Source: Asterella californica
Taxonomy: Eukaryota > Streptophyta > Marchantiopsida > Marchantiales > Aytoniaceae
Reading direction: 5' to 3'
Length of the DNA stretch: 64,000 bases
Assembly (NCBI GenBank): GCA_036924285.1
Contig: JAYKYS010000011.1
Location: 4,526,001-4,590,000 of the forward strand
Positions 23,608 to 35,351 of the stretch are shown here, one piece after another (within the stretch, counting starts at the first letter, position 1; every line of letters begins with the position of its first letter). A program made the translations under genes and the position numbers. Under the pieces are notes generated by a model that had not been told where the DNA came from, did not search any database, and worked only from the letters and a program-made list of their open reading frames with translations.

Positions 23608-24004
23608 GCGGTGGATTGAATCGAGTCAGAAGAGTCATGCCTAAGGGCCCTTCAAGGACACTGGAACCGAGTAGATCTGGCCAATCTGCTCGTCTAAAGG
23701 TGGAGTTGTGATCTGCTGACTTCTTATGACTGTCGGATGTCAATCAGGTTTAGGTTGACGCTACTATGTGTGTATCATAGTAAGGAGGTGGATAAAAGAA
23801 AACTGACGAGTTCACCACCTGGAAGCTAGGGTTCTGTCTCACCCGAAAGCTTCAATGAATGCTCGGTAATGGAGCATAGCTCTGAGAAAGAGCTTACCCT
23901 GGATGGGGTAGTATTTCTCTGGATTTGAGAAAGTGTTATTCCTAACGTGGTATTGTAGATACCGCAGTTCAGTGGAAGAACTGCTTTTTCTTGGTTGGGG
24001 CGAT
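23608..24004 (+). other. Pol-3' LTR spacer with purine-rich tracts
   Basis: Non-coding. A purine run AAGGAGGTGGATAAAAGAAA at about 23,780 and GGTTGGGGCGA directly before the LTR at 24,005 are candidates for the polypurine tract that primes plus-strand synthesis. The second is in the standard place but short. Confidence 0.5.
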
Positions 24005-25169
24005 TGTAACGCCGTTTTCCAAATATGGGCAGTGATTAGATGACAACACGCGGCGCTGGCTGGGGTCTCGAGAGCGAAGACTGAAATGAAGTTCCAAGTA
24101 CTTAACGGGATCGTGAACCCTAAAAACGGGCTTTTATCATTCTTCACTGTACGCGCACCAGAGAGCAGGACCAGAGAGACAGAGACTCCTTAGTTTTTCA
24201 ATTTTGCTGTGTACAGAGAGCCTGAGGGCAGAGACTAGGTTACACAGTGGATAGAACATTATTAAACTCTCAGATACCTTAGTGATAGGGAGTTTACCAG
24301 TCAATTACTTTGATGAGTGGGTTATTGAGTGAGAGATCAGCACATTTAGGGTGAAGATAAGTTTTCAAGAGAGATTGGAGTTCCGAAGTTAATTCTCATC
24401 AGAGAATTCCAGTAGTAGGAAGGATTGCCGTTCTGAACGTTTCTCAGAGACCCTGTCAGCAAGCAAACACCGTGTAATGTATATGAGCCCGTGATTTGCT
24501 TTGTTATATGATAAGCAAACTTGGATTGAGTGCCAACGTTGGATTGAAGCGTCTGGTGTGGATTTGACTCTATTTCGGTGTACCTTCCTACTTCCTAGCA
24601 TCCACTAGGCTTCCTAGTCTTGGCTGTGGTCCTTCAGGGATTATTGCGTTCCGACCAGTGTTCGGGAAGGTTTCTGTCGAAAATCGGTACATTTCCGGTG
24701 GATGGAAGGGAAATTTCGGAAATCTTACATTTTTGTCGGAAATTTTGTCTAGTTTCCACTAAAATCTCAATTTTTCCTCTCGGAAATTTTCCGGCAGATT
24801 TGGGTCAAGACCGGTAATGTCGATTTTGAACCGGAAATGACACAACGTAACGCCGGTACTCCCCGAACATTGGTTCCGACTTGATCACCAGTAGCGGAAG
24901 CGCTGCCCAAATTTTATCCAACCCAGGCCCAGAATAGTTTGCATGGTGTTCTGAAACCTGAGATTAGCAGCAGAGACCTGCTAAAGACTAGTTGGTTATG
25001 CTAAACCCGTCCAACGGTTATCAAATCCTTGGTGTTTATTAGCGAAAAGGTTAACGAACTGGATCTGGAGACACAAATATAGTACAAGGTCTTCAAGGAG
25101 GTTCACGTTCGGCGATTTATTGGCTAGAGACGGACGACTCGACTCCGTGATCTGCGGTCGAACGTTACA
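24005..25169 (+). repeat. 3' LTR (1,165 bp, including a nested MITE)
   Basis: Begins TGTAACGCCGTTTTCC and ends CGTTACA, followed by the element's TGGA duplication. It matches the 5' LTR throughout except for a 225-bp gain at 24,656-24,880 (a 217-bp MITE plus the duplicated 8-bp target) and a 1-bp loss. Confidence 0.92.
24656..24872 (+). mobile_element. hAT-type MITE (217 bp) inside the 3' LTR
   Basis: The insertion begins CAGTGTTCGGG and its reverse complement begins CAATGTTCGGGG, giving a terminal inverted repeat of about 12 bp. It is flanked by an 8-bp duplication GTTCCGAC (24,648-24,655 and 24,873-24,880), absent as a duplicate from the 5' LTR. Eight-bp duplications and C-A-G-x-G-type ends are the hallmark of hAT transposons. 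Inside, CCGGAAAT or its complement recurs several times near both ends, resembling subterminal transposase-binding repeats. It has no coding capacity. Confidence 0.9.
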
Positions 25170-25173
25170 TGGA
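25170..25173. repeat. Target-site duplication TGGA, right copy
   Basis: Right flank of the full-length element, matching 14,642-14,645. Confidence 0.85.
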
Positions 25174-26098
25174 TAGGTTACAGAGCAGGACATAGTACAT
25201 ACATGCGTATTTCATCCGCTGCTACGTCGGAACCGTTACAGTACTCTTTCAGGCGTTTGAGTACTACGTACCGTAAAGAGGTCTAAACACAAACCAAACT
25301 AACGCACCTTGAAGAAGAAGAAAACGTACAGTAGACTTGGTTTGGTGTGTGAGCGAGCGTGGGAAAATGTTTCGAAATGCCGTAGCTGCCTCGATGCGCT
25401 GTCACTAAACCGGTCTGCGTAGGTCGTTGGTACGTACCAAACGAAAGAATCTTTCTAGCTTCTTTCTACTGCAGTAGGTGGTAATCGCGTGATTATGTTC
25501 ATAAATTGAGGTCGTTAATCCTACTTTACCTACGCTGGAAGTGAGAAGTACAATTCCGATGATTTAGAAAAGAATGAACAAGAAGGCTGGAGCCATGCTT
25601 CCTTTCACACTTCGGGCTCAGGTAATCACGCCCTAATCAGTTGACGCAAAGGAAGACACTCCCGCTTCACAGTCGTCTGTAATTGCTTCTAACTGAATGA
25701 ACTCATCTTTAGTGTAAGATCGGATCTCACGTCAGTCCAAGTATGACGGAAAGTTATTGTATCCGTCAGTCTACGAATACTGTCGATCCAACCCAACTGA
25801 CCGGTATACTGTATTCCCCCCGGTTCCTTCACTGTACAAGGCCGTGGGGTAGGATATACACCATCTGTTACGTAATCTAGAGGAATACATAGCGAAATGG
25901 AGGGGAAACTACCCCATGGCATACAAGGAGAGAGAAGAATGGAAAGACAAGCAAACAGGAAAAGTGCCTCTCCCCCACTATACTTGTTATTTCATTACCG
26001 AGCCTTCTCTAGCAAAAGGAGTCAATCTTCTGAAACGTACAGACTAAAAGCAAGGTAGAACCTGCTATCAAAATGACGCAGTGGGGAGAGGCCCTAAG
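25174..26098. other. Intergenic, nothing recognised
   Basis: Only short ORFs without family resemblance are present. No RNA gene or repeat was identified. Confidence 0.5.
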
Positions 26099-26735
26099 CA
26101 CTCCGAAGAATAATGTTTGTCTCGTTATCTGACTTGTGTCTTCTAATAATGTAGTAATAAGTAGTAGTATTAAGTTTCTTAATACTTAATACTACTACTT
26201 ATTTCAGTACTAATCCGCTGGGAAGTTTTAGTGAAGAGATCGAAGTTCGAACCAAAAGCATCGGTAAATAAATGATAAATGGTATTACTTGTCTCTTGGG
26301 GTCTACGAGGACCATGTGACTGTCCATGTGAGTCCACCATCACGGGACTCAGATCAGAAACTTCATTAACAGTTTGCAGCATGCACTTCCAACCGTGCCC
26401 ATAAAAAATTGAACCCACGATTTTTCTCTTAGAGGATTGTAGGCTAAACCACTTGGGACATCGATCTTCGGTAAAATCTTCAGTAAAATCTTCTTCTAAA
26501 CCACTTGGGACATCGATCTTTGGCAAAATCTTCTCATGCTTGTTGTCAGCCACGTAAAATATACGGCAATAAACGAATTTTCTCTTATCAACGAGAGACC
26601 TGAACTTCAAACAGCTTGCGATTACTCCCACGTCAAGAAAAGAAGCTTTAGTACACAAAAACTTAATACTACTTGTTACTACATTACTAGAAGAGATAAA
26701 GTCAGATAACGAGATAAACATTATTCTTTGGAGTG
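26099..26735. mobile_element. 637-bp element with about 80-bp terminal inverted repeats
   Basis: The left end CACTCCGAAGAATAATGTTT and the reverse complement of the right end CACTCCAAAGAATAATGTTT continue as near-identical sequence for about 80 bp through TCGTTATCTGACTT and AATGTAGTAA to TATTAAGTTT. Just inside the left repeat is a second palindrome built on AAGTAGTAGTATTAAG. A clear target-site duplication was not found; TAA on the left and TTA on the right are only suggestive. Long inverted repeats fit a MITE, a foldback or a Mutator-like element. Confidence 0.75.
26179..26721 (-). CDS. Uncharacterised 180-codon ORF inside the inverted-repeat element
   Basis: This frame is open for 180 codons (MFISLSDFISSS at its start), spanning nearly the whole 637-bp element including part of the right inverted repeat. 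I recognise no domain. A 52-bp tandem duplication (about 26,446 and 26,498) gives the repeated DFTED residues. The middle, with VYCRIFYVADNKHEKILPK and IFYGHGWKCMLQTV, looks protein-like, so it may be a captured host gene fragment. An untranslated chance ORF is equally possible. Confidence 0.25.
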   Translation of the reverse strand: MFISLSDFISSSNVVTSSIKFLCTKASFLDVGVIASCLKFRSLVDKRKFVYCRIFYVADNKHEKILPKIDVPSGLEEDFTEDFTEDRCPKWFSLQSSKRKIVGSIFYGHGWKCMLQTVNEVSDLSPVMVDSHGQSHGPRRPQETSNTIYHLFTDAFGSNFDLFTKTSQRISTEISSSIKY

Positions 26736-28264
26736 ATTACTCCTTTCTTCTTTTGCTTGTCTTTCCAGTTAATTAGATAAGCGTTAAGTTACTAGCGCGT
26801 GTCAAAGTAAAATCTTTGGTAAATATTCTTTACCCGCGGGTGAGTGTTACTCGGAGTTACCTGCAGGAAAAAGTTGTGAGCATTTTTAATTACTTTTTAT
26901 CTCCTATGCAGACTTCTTTGCGTATTTACCTCTTCCAAGTTCGGAAGAGTGGAATAATTTTTTTTGGTAAAACAGGAAGCCGGTCTTATGATTCCTGGTG
27001 CGTTTCAACGCACATTCCTTATAGGTTTCTCTGCAATTTCTGGCATGCACTATGTATATAATCTATAATATTTATTTCTGTAATATATTTTTATTTTAAA
27101 ATTACGCTCTGGTCACTTTTTATTTTTATTTCTCGAGTCAGAATTGCATATTGCATGAATATGATCTATTTGGACGATAATTACATCCAAAGACGTAAAA
27201 TTTATACGTTCCACCTCTGTAAATTATACAGAGGTGAAGCCGTAAACGCTAGGTTTGAGTGGCCCTAATATTATCAATTGACAAATATTTCCGTAATCGA
27301 TCCAGGGTTCTATACAAATCTCTTTGACACCCTATGACATGCAAGAGTTAACTCTTCTTACCTTAATCCTCTAATTTTTGTCATGGGGTGAGGTTTGAGT
27401 GGGCCATTTAAACCTCTTTACGGAATTGGTGTAACTCTCATAAAGGTTTATATAGGTTTCGGCTGTAAAGCTTACGTCTCACTTCCAGAGGTGGTATATA
27501 AATTTTTACAGTCACTTGACGTAAACACTGTATGTTTGTAAACGGTATTTCTTGAATATCGTTGAAAATAATTGATTTAAGTTAATATATTCATTTCGCA
27601 ATCCCTGACAATGCCTTACCGTTTACACTTACGGATTCTCATCTGAACCCTGCATAATCACTACGACTGAGTTTCTTCTATGTATTTCAGTGCGTATGCT
27701 TTTATTCTAGAGAATATGCAACCAAAGCGCACATCCGGCCGGGAGCCGGAAGAAGACAAGCAAGAATTTAGGGTAAAAATTCACTTTCATTATTGGTTGA
27801 AGCATTCCAGGGAAAAAGATAACGTTGTGATAAAAATAATCAATTACACTTATATTTCTTGTAGAAGTCTGAAAGGAGAACCATGAATTTTGTACTTCGA
27901 GACAACAAGTTAAATTTGTAGTTCTAAATATATTAACTCTATATGTAGACCGGCGGTGATATTTGTCATGAGATAAAATAAACAGGTTAAATTTATACTC
28001 CTAAAATGATTGACACTGGAAGTATACCCATCAAAACAGGGTAATAAAACCATAAACATTGCGAGAAGCAGTGCTCCACTTGCGGAATAAAAGAAGTGAA
28101 GTACCCCAGGAAATTTTTCTATTGTTTATATTCAGTTTATGGACTGTTTAGGGGGGTAGAAGGGAGAATAGAACGTGTGTTATGAGACAGCAATGCAGAT
28201 TTTCATTGGTTCATGCCCAAAATAAAACTTTAATCTTTTAAGCTAACTGTCACTGAATGATGTT
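26736..28264. other. AT-rich intergenic, nothing recognised
   Basis: Short chance ORFs only. No conserved domain or repeat stands out. Confidence 0.5.
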
Positions 28265-28475
28265 CAGTGATAATGCAAGGAAGAGATTATGCAATGAAGC
28301 AACAATTGTGAGATCTCTTGGGACGTTTAGTAGTGCATGAATTCTCAAGGACACCTCACTAAACTGAAGATCATTCAGTGATAATGCAAGGAAGAGATTA
28401 TGCAATGAAGCAACCAATTGTGAGATCTCTTGGGACGTTTAGTAGTGCATGAATTCTCAAGGACACCTCACTAAA
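28265..28475 (+). repeat. 111-bp tandem duplication
   Basis: CAGTGATAATGCAAGGAAGA begins at 28,265 and again at 28,376. The two units are almost identical, with a one-base length difference in the AGCAA(C)CAATTG stretch. Each also contains a GAATTC and a CACCTCACTAAAC segment. Confidence 0.9.
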
Positions 28476-31400
28476 CACTTCAGTTTAAGCGAATTCAAAG
28501 ACAGCCCTCCGAGCAGATACAAGTTAAATATATTTTTTATTTCAATATATCTCTACCTGCTCATAATCAATTTTTCTATGATTTCTATGATGTTGCCTGC
28601 ACAGAGACTCGAACCCGTGTTATCTCATCCCTAGGCGCAGTCTGTTTTCAGTGCACTATATACAGTTTATATTGTATACAGAAGCCACGGAGTCCACTAT
28701 ATCTCGGCTGAGTCTAAAGCCATGAGGTTCGAACTATTTCTGGAAAAGAATAAGGCTTTCTCGAGATTAGTCTCATTCTTCCGTTCTTCACGTTGTTTGC
28801 ATTTTCAGAAGTTGCCAAAGAGCCAGACGGATGAAAATACTTCTAATCAGCAGCTCCATCCATGTAGACTGGAACGAATCTTCTTCTCGAATTTTCTCCA
28901 ACTTGATTTCCGGTAGCCGTTTTCCCTTCCTTGTCCAGAAGTGCACTCTGCCCGCATAATCATCTGAACCCTGTAAAGTTCACTATGGGAAAAGGTTTGA
29001 GTGTAACTCAAAATGTAATCGATGTAGAACGTACTGTACTTGTGTGGTAGAGTTTATAGATGCTGGAACAAGTTTGAGCATGGGAGGAAGGAATGCCAGG
29101 CAGGTTTCCGTTCCAGCATCACATAGTTTGGTGCATGCTCAGAATGAAGCCATGAATCTGGTTATCTGAGGCTGGGGTTGTCATGAAATCTGCGAGCTTA
29201 TTAGCTCAAGTGGGAGTGCGTGATTACCAGATACTTATGCCGGCGTAAACATGATTAAGACCTAAAATTCGTGAGTCGCGCCGTCATACGCTGCCGTGCA
29301 TGGCGGCATGGTTCGAAGTGTAATGTAGCAGTGGCGGTGCGTGTTGACTGCGGGAGGGAGGGACGGAGAGAAAAAGAGAGGAGGAGGCGGCGGGCGAGAG
29401 AGAGTGTACAAATAGAGAGAGAAAAAGGGGGAAGACGTAGATCGAGAAGACAGGCGGGGCTGTGGGGGCTGCTGACAGGAGCGCTGCAGCAGTGAAAGGA
29501 AATCTGTTTGGGTGATGGATATGACTGATGAGTGGTAATATAGTCTGGCGATTGAGTTACGGCAGATTTATTAGATTAGCTCTCGTTTGAAGCGGGCGGG
29601 GAATGATATTACGTTGCCACACGTGAAAGCCTGCCAGGGAGCCTCAGCCACCAGAACCAGCCCATTAAGCTCAGAGTGTCCCGGCATCGGCTAGCTTCTG
29701 CTGGCCTCCTCTACCCACTCCTGCTTTGGTCGTTTCCACCCTTTGCATTCATTTTGCATCAGACGACGCCCTTCAAAGTTCAAGCCCTCCCTGCTGCTCT
29801 CTCTATACCTTTCACTTTCATTATTGCCTCTTCTGTTGGTGCCATTCGTACTACTTGGGCCCTTCAGTTCCCTGCCCTTCCAGCCTGCTCCTCCGCAGTT
29901 CTCTATCCACCTCTGCAGTGTCATTCCTCGCTCTCACGTACGTAATCAGTCTCTCTCCCTCTCGTCACTGCCGCAGCTCGAGTGGTCACTTTTTCCCTCC
30001 CTCGATTTTGAATGTGAGTTCGAAGTCTTCGCTGATTTGCTTGCCTATGCCATGCCATGTGCGGTCTGAATGTCGATCCCGGCGAGGTATTTTGAGTGTG
30101 TGTGTTGGCCGGTTCCTCTTGTGTCAGCGCAAGTGTGTGGATGTAAGAAGCGAGTGGGCTGCATGGGAATTTGGCAATTTTGTGTTTTTGTTTGACGCTT
30201 GTGCTGGAAGGCTCTGGGACTTGCCCCTACTGGAAGTTCTGCCCTGTTGTAAGCTGCCAACAGGGGTGGATTCGAGCTGCAGACTCGTCGCAACGACTCA
30301 TTCCTTTCGCTTCTGACGGCTTGTCGATGGGGTGATGAAACACTCCGACCGGAAATCTATTCTCGCAGTGACGCGCTTCGCACTGCCCTTCCATTTCATA
30401 TCGGTTATTTCTCTTGGCTTCTGAATAATTGACAGAGAACCAGTACTCCGTAGCGACGTCCGCGGCAGCGTAGAGGCCGTAAAGGACACTGAAATGTTCA
30501 TCTTTCCTGTACGGACATTTCATTGTCCGCAAGTTTTCCGATTCTCAATCTACCGAAATTTTATGTATTCATGTGGACGGGCTGTACGTCTATAGTCACC
30601 GGACGGCTTCTGGAGGCCAATTCTCCGTCGGCCGAGAACCAAAGGCACGGATTTGCCGCAGTTTCGAATGATTACTTAGATGCACTCTATCAGGAGGCTA
30701 ATTAATGATTTCTTAATTGCGAAGTCAGACCGGCCCGCCCTAATCCACTTCCATGTCATAGAGATCACTCGATAGCGTAGTTCAGAGCCGTGAGGCTGAC
30801 AGGGACGAGGAATCTAATTCCCGCTGCTCTGCTGACGATTCTCGCGTGCGTACCTTCTCTGAAGAGCATGAAATGTTCCCTTTTGTAATTCGTATTCACT
30901 TCCTTCGTGGTCCTAACGTTTAAGTTTGGATGAATGTGAAGGCGGTTATGAAAGCGGGAGCTAAGGACGTGAGAAGTGAGTCTCTTCTTCTCGTTATGGT
31001 AAATTTCGCGCAAATTAGGTTCAAAAGTTCTCGTCCTATTTCTTTGTACTAAATGTCATCTGTCTTACGTTATTTTCATCTGTACTTGATCTTCTTATCT
31101 TCCTTCTCTTTAAAGCATTCGCTAAGTCTCCTATTCGCCAAATTCTGAGATATGATATAGATAGAGTGGATGATAGTTCAGTTCTAGTTAGAGTAGGCCT
31201 TAATCACACCCAAATTGTGAGGTGATAGTCTTGATTCATCACTGCATAGAACCGGATTCTATTGCCATCTGGATTGCTGGCGATTTTCTTTACGGAACTT
31301 CTGGCATGATTAAATCCGCCCTCAGTCGGTCCTTCTCACTTGAATTGCGTCTCAGCCGGTCTTACGTTTAATGTTGTCGAGGTCGGGCGCAATTCCTCGC

Positions 31401-31640
31401 TCTGGGTCCAAGCTCCAAGGGTGTGCTGAGTGATGGACGCAATTGTTGATCGATAGAAAGTCTAGCAGGTCTATGTTCGTCAGTACAGTAGTTCGTGAGC
31501 ATGAGCACCTTGTAGCTGGTCTAACGTGACGGAACTGTCTAGCAATAGTACTGAGGATGGCAGTGTCTTCCGGACTAAAAGCTGATGTTTGGTGATGATG
31601 AACAGCTGCTCCTGCTCTAGCATGTGGATTGTTAACCGCA
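28476..31640. other. Intergenic and upstream region of the carboxypeptidase gene
   Basis: GC content rises after about 29,250. A purine-rich tract (29,346-29,460, GGAGG/AGAGA repeats) and a pyrimidine-rich tract (29,690-30,000) are present. Pyrimidine-rich sequence like this is common around plant transcription starts, so an untranslated leader exon for the gene at 31,641 is possible. I could not define a splice donor with confidence. ORFs of 80-196 codons here are low-complexity. Confidence 0.4.
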
Positions 31641-34600
31641 ATGGCGAGGTCGATGAACGTGAGAGTCGGTGAGCTGTGGGCGATCTCGTGCCTGCTGCTG
31701 CTCTCGTTGGCGACTTGCAAAGGGGCACCGGAAGAGGATTTCATCACGAAGTTGCCCCGTCAGCCTGATGTCCACTTCAAGCAATACAGCGGTTACGTGA
31801 CGGTGGATGCAGACAAAGGCCGCGCACTCTTCTATTACTTCGTGGAGGCCGAGCGCGACTCCCAAGAGACACCGTTGATTTTGTGGCTCAATGGCGGTGC
31901 GTCATGGCCTCCTCCTTCCTGCTTACCTCTGAACCGTACCCATGCCTTTCCATGCCAGTGCTGGCGGTACCGAAGGGTCCTGAATTTAACTGCCCGTTGT
32001 ATGAATCTCGATCGTAGTTCCCAACTCGTGGCTCGTGAAGTCAGGATATCTAAATGTAAGCTCCAAGATTTCTCTTCTCCAGTCCCACTGTCCTTAATGA
32101 TAGCATAGATTCGCGATGTTGATATCCCGCCCAGTTCGTGAGTTTTGTTCGCGAATGTTAGAAGTTCGTAGCTGCAGGCTGCCTAGTACCTCTCTCGTCC
32201 TTCCTCCTAGCCTCGATATCCTTTCCTGTATCTACTCTCAAGTGCCATCTGAATTATAGATTCTTCTTTTAGTCACATCAGCATTCCGGGACAGCTTCTT
32301 CATGATCATCAAGCGATGGACCTTTCGGAGAGAAAATATTGCCGTGATCTTCGTACAGAGAGAAATGTTGAGATTTCGAACTTCACTTTTCCGCGTTTTT
32401 TAGCGCCAAACACTGTGCTGTTCAATGGTGAGGTTTGGTACATGTGAAGCATGCCAGAAGAGAATGTACGGAAGCATGCGACTGGAACGTACTCTACTTA
32501 CAAAAGAGCAGGTCCTGGACGACCGCACTGAATGAGCTGCAGGGCCCGGGTGTTCTTCCGTTGCCGGGGGAGCGTTCACCGAACTGGGGCCTTTCTTTCC
32601 GAATGGATTCGGCGACGGGCTGGTTAGAAACTCCCACTCTTGGAACAAAGGTGAGATGGGCCTGATCTTTACTGTTTCATTCTCCGTGAGAGTATGTACT
32701 GTAGTGGTCAATTCATCCCCGTTGGGCTCTGACGAATGTCGCGTGTGTGTTTGAAGTCGCGAACCTGCTCTTTCTCGAGTCCCCCGCAGGGGTCGGCTGG
32801 TCTTACTCCAACACAACGGCCGATTATTTTTCTGCCACGGACGAAAGCACGGGTCGGTACTCGTGTGCATTTCTCACTCAGTTCTCCAGTCTAATCCGTA
32901 CTGTGACAGTTCTTTACCTATACCACTACAAATGTCATTCATGTGGGAGTCGGATCTCCTCGTGCTGTACGCTGCTTACTTCCACTCTTAGTTACAGTGA
33001 GAAGAGGGACGTTGAACGCTTTCGTCTATTCGCAATATCTGCTACTACTCTTCAGCATGCTTTTGTACGTTGCTCTTCTCGCTGGAGAAGACTCAGTGAG
33101 CTTATGAGTACTTCCGCTTCAATGCAGCTCGCGACAATTTGGCGTTCCTCTTGAACTGGTTCGAGAAGTTTCCAGAATATCGGGGTCGAGAGTTCTTTCT
33201 GACTGGGGAGAGCTACGCTGGTATTATTTCCCGCCTGCCCTGCGTTCTTCTGATGATGATGCTAAATATTCTTCCGTGATAATAGAAGGGAGAGAGTGTC
33301 GCATTCATTGCACGGCACCACAGTAGCTGGCTACTACAACGTTAAGCCCCTGCCCAAGGCAGGAACTGTTACCGGAGGAACAGTCTTTGAAGCGTTGTTG
33401 TGGGCGGTTGCAGGGCATTACATTCCGCAGCTTGCGGCCCTTGTCGTGGAGTACAATGAGAATCCCACCAAAGGGTTTTCCTTAAATCTCCAGGGCGTGG
33501 CGGTGAGTGTGACTGGTTCGATCGTCCTCTGTCTGGCCGTAGTCAGTGACGTGACTACAGTAGCGTAATGATCACGTTCAACGGCAGTCCAACATTACTG
33601 TAGTCCATAATGTTGACGCAGTAGCCTGTAATCAGCGCATATAGGCGATATCCCCATGCTCCAGAAAATCTCTGGAGTCGTCATTTCTCCTTCAGTCAGT
33701 CAGTCAGTCAGTCAGTCGGACTGACGTGTTACTTTTCTCCCTTTGAGATGGGTGCAGATCGGAAATCCGCTCATCCGTCTGAACGTTGATGCGGCTGCGG
33801 TTTACACCTTCCTCTGGTCCCACGGGCTGATATCGGACAAGACCTACAAGGGCATAGTGGGAACATGCGATTTCATGATGTACGAGCTGACTGGAGAAAT
33901 TTCGGAAACCTGCAATGGCTATATATACGCCACTTACAGTGAGGAAGGTCCCTTCATTAATGGCTACGACGTTTTCTTAGATGTTTGCTTGCCAGGCGTG
34001 GCCCAGCAGGAGCTGAGGCTCAAGGAGAAGGTAAGCATTCATTGATTCATTGATTCTTTATTTTCTCCCTTTCTTCCTTGAATGGTGTGGGCAACAGTAT
34101 CAGTCAGTTGGCAAAGTAGAGTCATGTCTATCTGTCTTTATCTGCTTCTGGGCTGTAAAACAGCGCATGGTTGATTGCTTTCGTTAGCTGGTACTAACTC
34201 GTCTGATGGTCTGATGATAATCATCCTCACCAGATTACACGTCGAAGTCTCGGAGTAGACGTCTGCATAGTTGTGGAGATGGAGGCATACTTGAACCGGC
34301 CTGAAGTTCAGAAGGCTCTGCACGCCAATACTACCAAGCTCAATCATTCGTACACGCAGTGCAGCTCCTACGAGTATTATCCAGCCCTCCCACGGGTCCC
34401 TTTACGGCTCTGTTAATACTTCTCCTTGTTGATCGCCAGTGTATTCAAAGCAGTCCGCAGACTTTCACAGTTTTGAGAACTTCTACTTTTCTGACTCTTT
34501 TTCTGATTTGCTCTTCATGTAGAATTCTGCATTACTCACGGTCAAATTATTCTATCGACGTTCTTCCGGTAATTTCTGGCCTTCTACAGCACGGTCTTCG

Positions 34601-35351
34601 AGTTTTGTTGTACAGGTACTTTCACACACCAATTGCACTTAAAGTTATGAGCCCTCGAGTCTCATTTTCTACTTGCTCTAGTGAGGCTGAGAACAAACTT
34701 AACTGTAGAGGAACTTTCGTACACCAATTGCACTGAAATAGAAGTTATGAGATATTGCCTTGGAATCTCGTTTTTACTTGCTCGAGAACAAACTATGTGA
34801 CAACCCTGTCATAAGGTAAGGAAAGATGGACAGGATATTTTACAAGTAGTAATTTAAGGGATTTTGCAACTCTGATCTCATGTGTGTTTGCTTGCTTGTA
34901 TGTTAAGGGATTTTGCAACTCTGAACTCATGTGTGTATGCTTGCTTGTTGCAGTGGAGATGCCGACCAGGTCGTGCCATTTATTGGAACTAGAAAGAATT
35001 TCGATGATCTTTCCAAAAGTCTGAATCTGGAAACAACAGTGAATTACACCGCTTGGTACGACAAAAAACAGGTGACTACATTCGTGTGTTATTATAGCAC
35101 ACATGTTCTTGGAGTGTCTGGTCGGAAATTTTGTTCATGTTTGTTCTAGACTAGTAATTTAATTGGCCTCTCGTATTCAATAGTCATGTTTTCTCTGGCA
35201 GGTTGCTGGATGGACCAAGACAAACGGTAACCTCACGTTCGCTACTGTTAGAGCAGCCGCTCATATGGTTCCATATTCTCAGCCTGCAAGAGCTCTCGCC
35301 TTGTTTACTTCATTCATAACTGGCAAGCCCTTGACCTTCCGCAATGGTTGA
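31641..35351 (+). CDS. Serine carboxypeptidase-like protein (10 exons, 471 aa)
   Basis: Exons by GT-AG sites: 31641-31896, 32543-32650, 32757-32852, 33128-33220, 33414-33502, 33758-34030, 34234-34373, 34523-34615, 34954-35071, 35202-35351. They total 1,416 nt and all phases agree. The product is a peptidase family S10 enzyme that removes C-terminal residues, usually in the vacuole or secreted. A hydrophobic signal segment ([13 protein letters not shown], residues 13-25) precedes ITKLPRQP. Family motifs follow: LWLNGGPGCSS at the exon 1/2 join, [13 protein letters not shown], catalytic Ser182 in GESYAG, the GDADQVVPF motif carrying the catalytic Asp (residues 384-392), and His443 in AAHMVP. 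The length is normal for a plant class II-like enzyme. The ATG at 31,641 was chosen because it gives a full signal peptide; 31,653 is an alternative. Acylation activity (SCPL acyltransferase) cannot be excluded. Confidence 0.92.
33693..33716 (+). repeat. (CAGT)6 microsatellite in intron 5
   Basis: Six perfect CAGT units 41 bases before the exon 6 acceptor, followed by the complementary GACTGA. Confidence 0.95.
34856..34953 (+). repeat. 49-bp tandem duplication next to the exon 9 acceptor
   Basis: AAGGGATTTTGCAACTCTGA begins at 34,856 and again at 34,905. Only the second unit ends TTGTTGCAG, giving the acceptor; the first ends TTGTATGTT. Confidence 0.85.

Larger units (their letters stand above)
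14646..25169 (+). mobile_element. Complete Ty3/gypsy LTR retrotransposon, decayed, with three nested insertions
   Basis: The element has two LTRs (14,646-15,586 and 24,005-25,169) that both begin TGTAACGCCGTTTTCC and end GGTCGAACGTTACA. It has a primer binding site at 15,589, a gag with a zinc knuckle, and pol in the order protease-RT-RNase H-integrase, followed by a GPF module and a chromodomain-like end. It is flanked by TGGA. About 3.4 kb of its length is later insertion. With these removed it would be roughly 7.1 kb. The domain order and C-terminal module point to a chromovirus. All reading frames contain stops, so it cannot move by its own proteins. Confidence 0.92.

Noticed and set aside
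28590..28665. tRNA-like B-box GGTTCGAGTCT on the minus strand
   Set aside because: The T-stem is only partly paired and no matching acceptor strand or A-box lies upstream, so it is not a tRNA gene. At most it could be a tRNA-derived SINE remnant.
29676..30316. Plus-strand ORFs of up to 196 codons in pyrimidine-rich DNA
   Set aside because: Composition is Ser/Leu/Pro/Cys-biased low complexity with no conserved motif. It is better explained as leader or promoter sequence.
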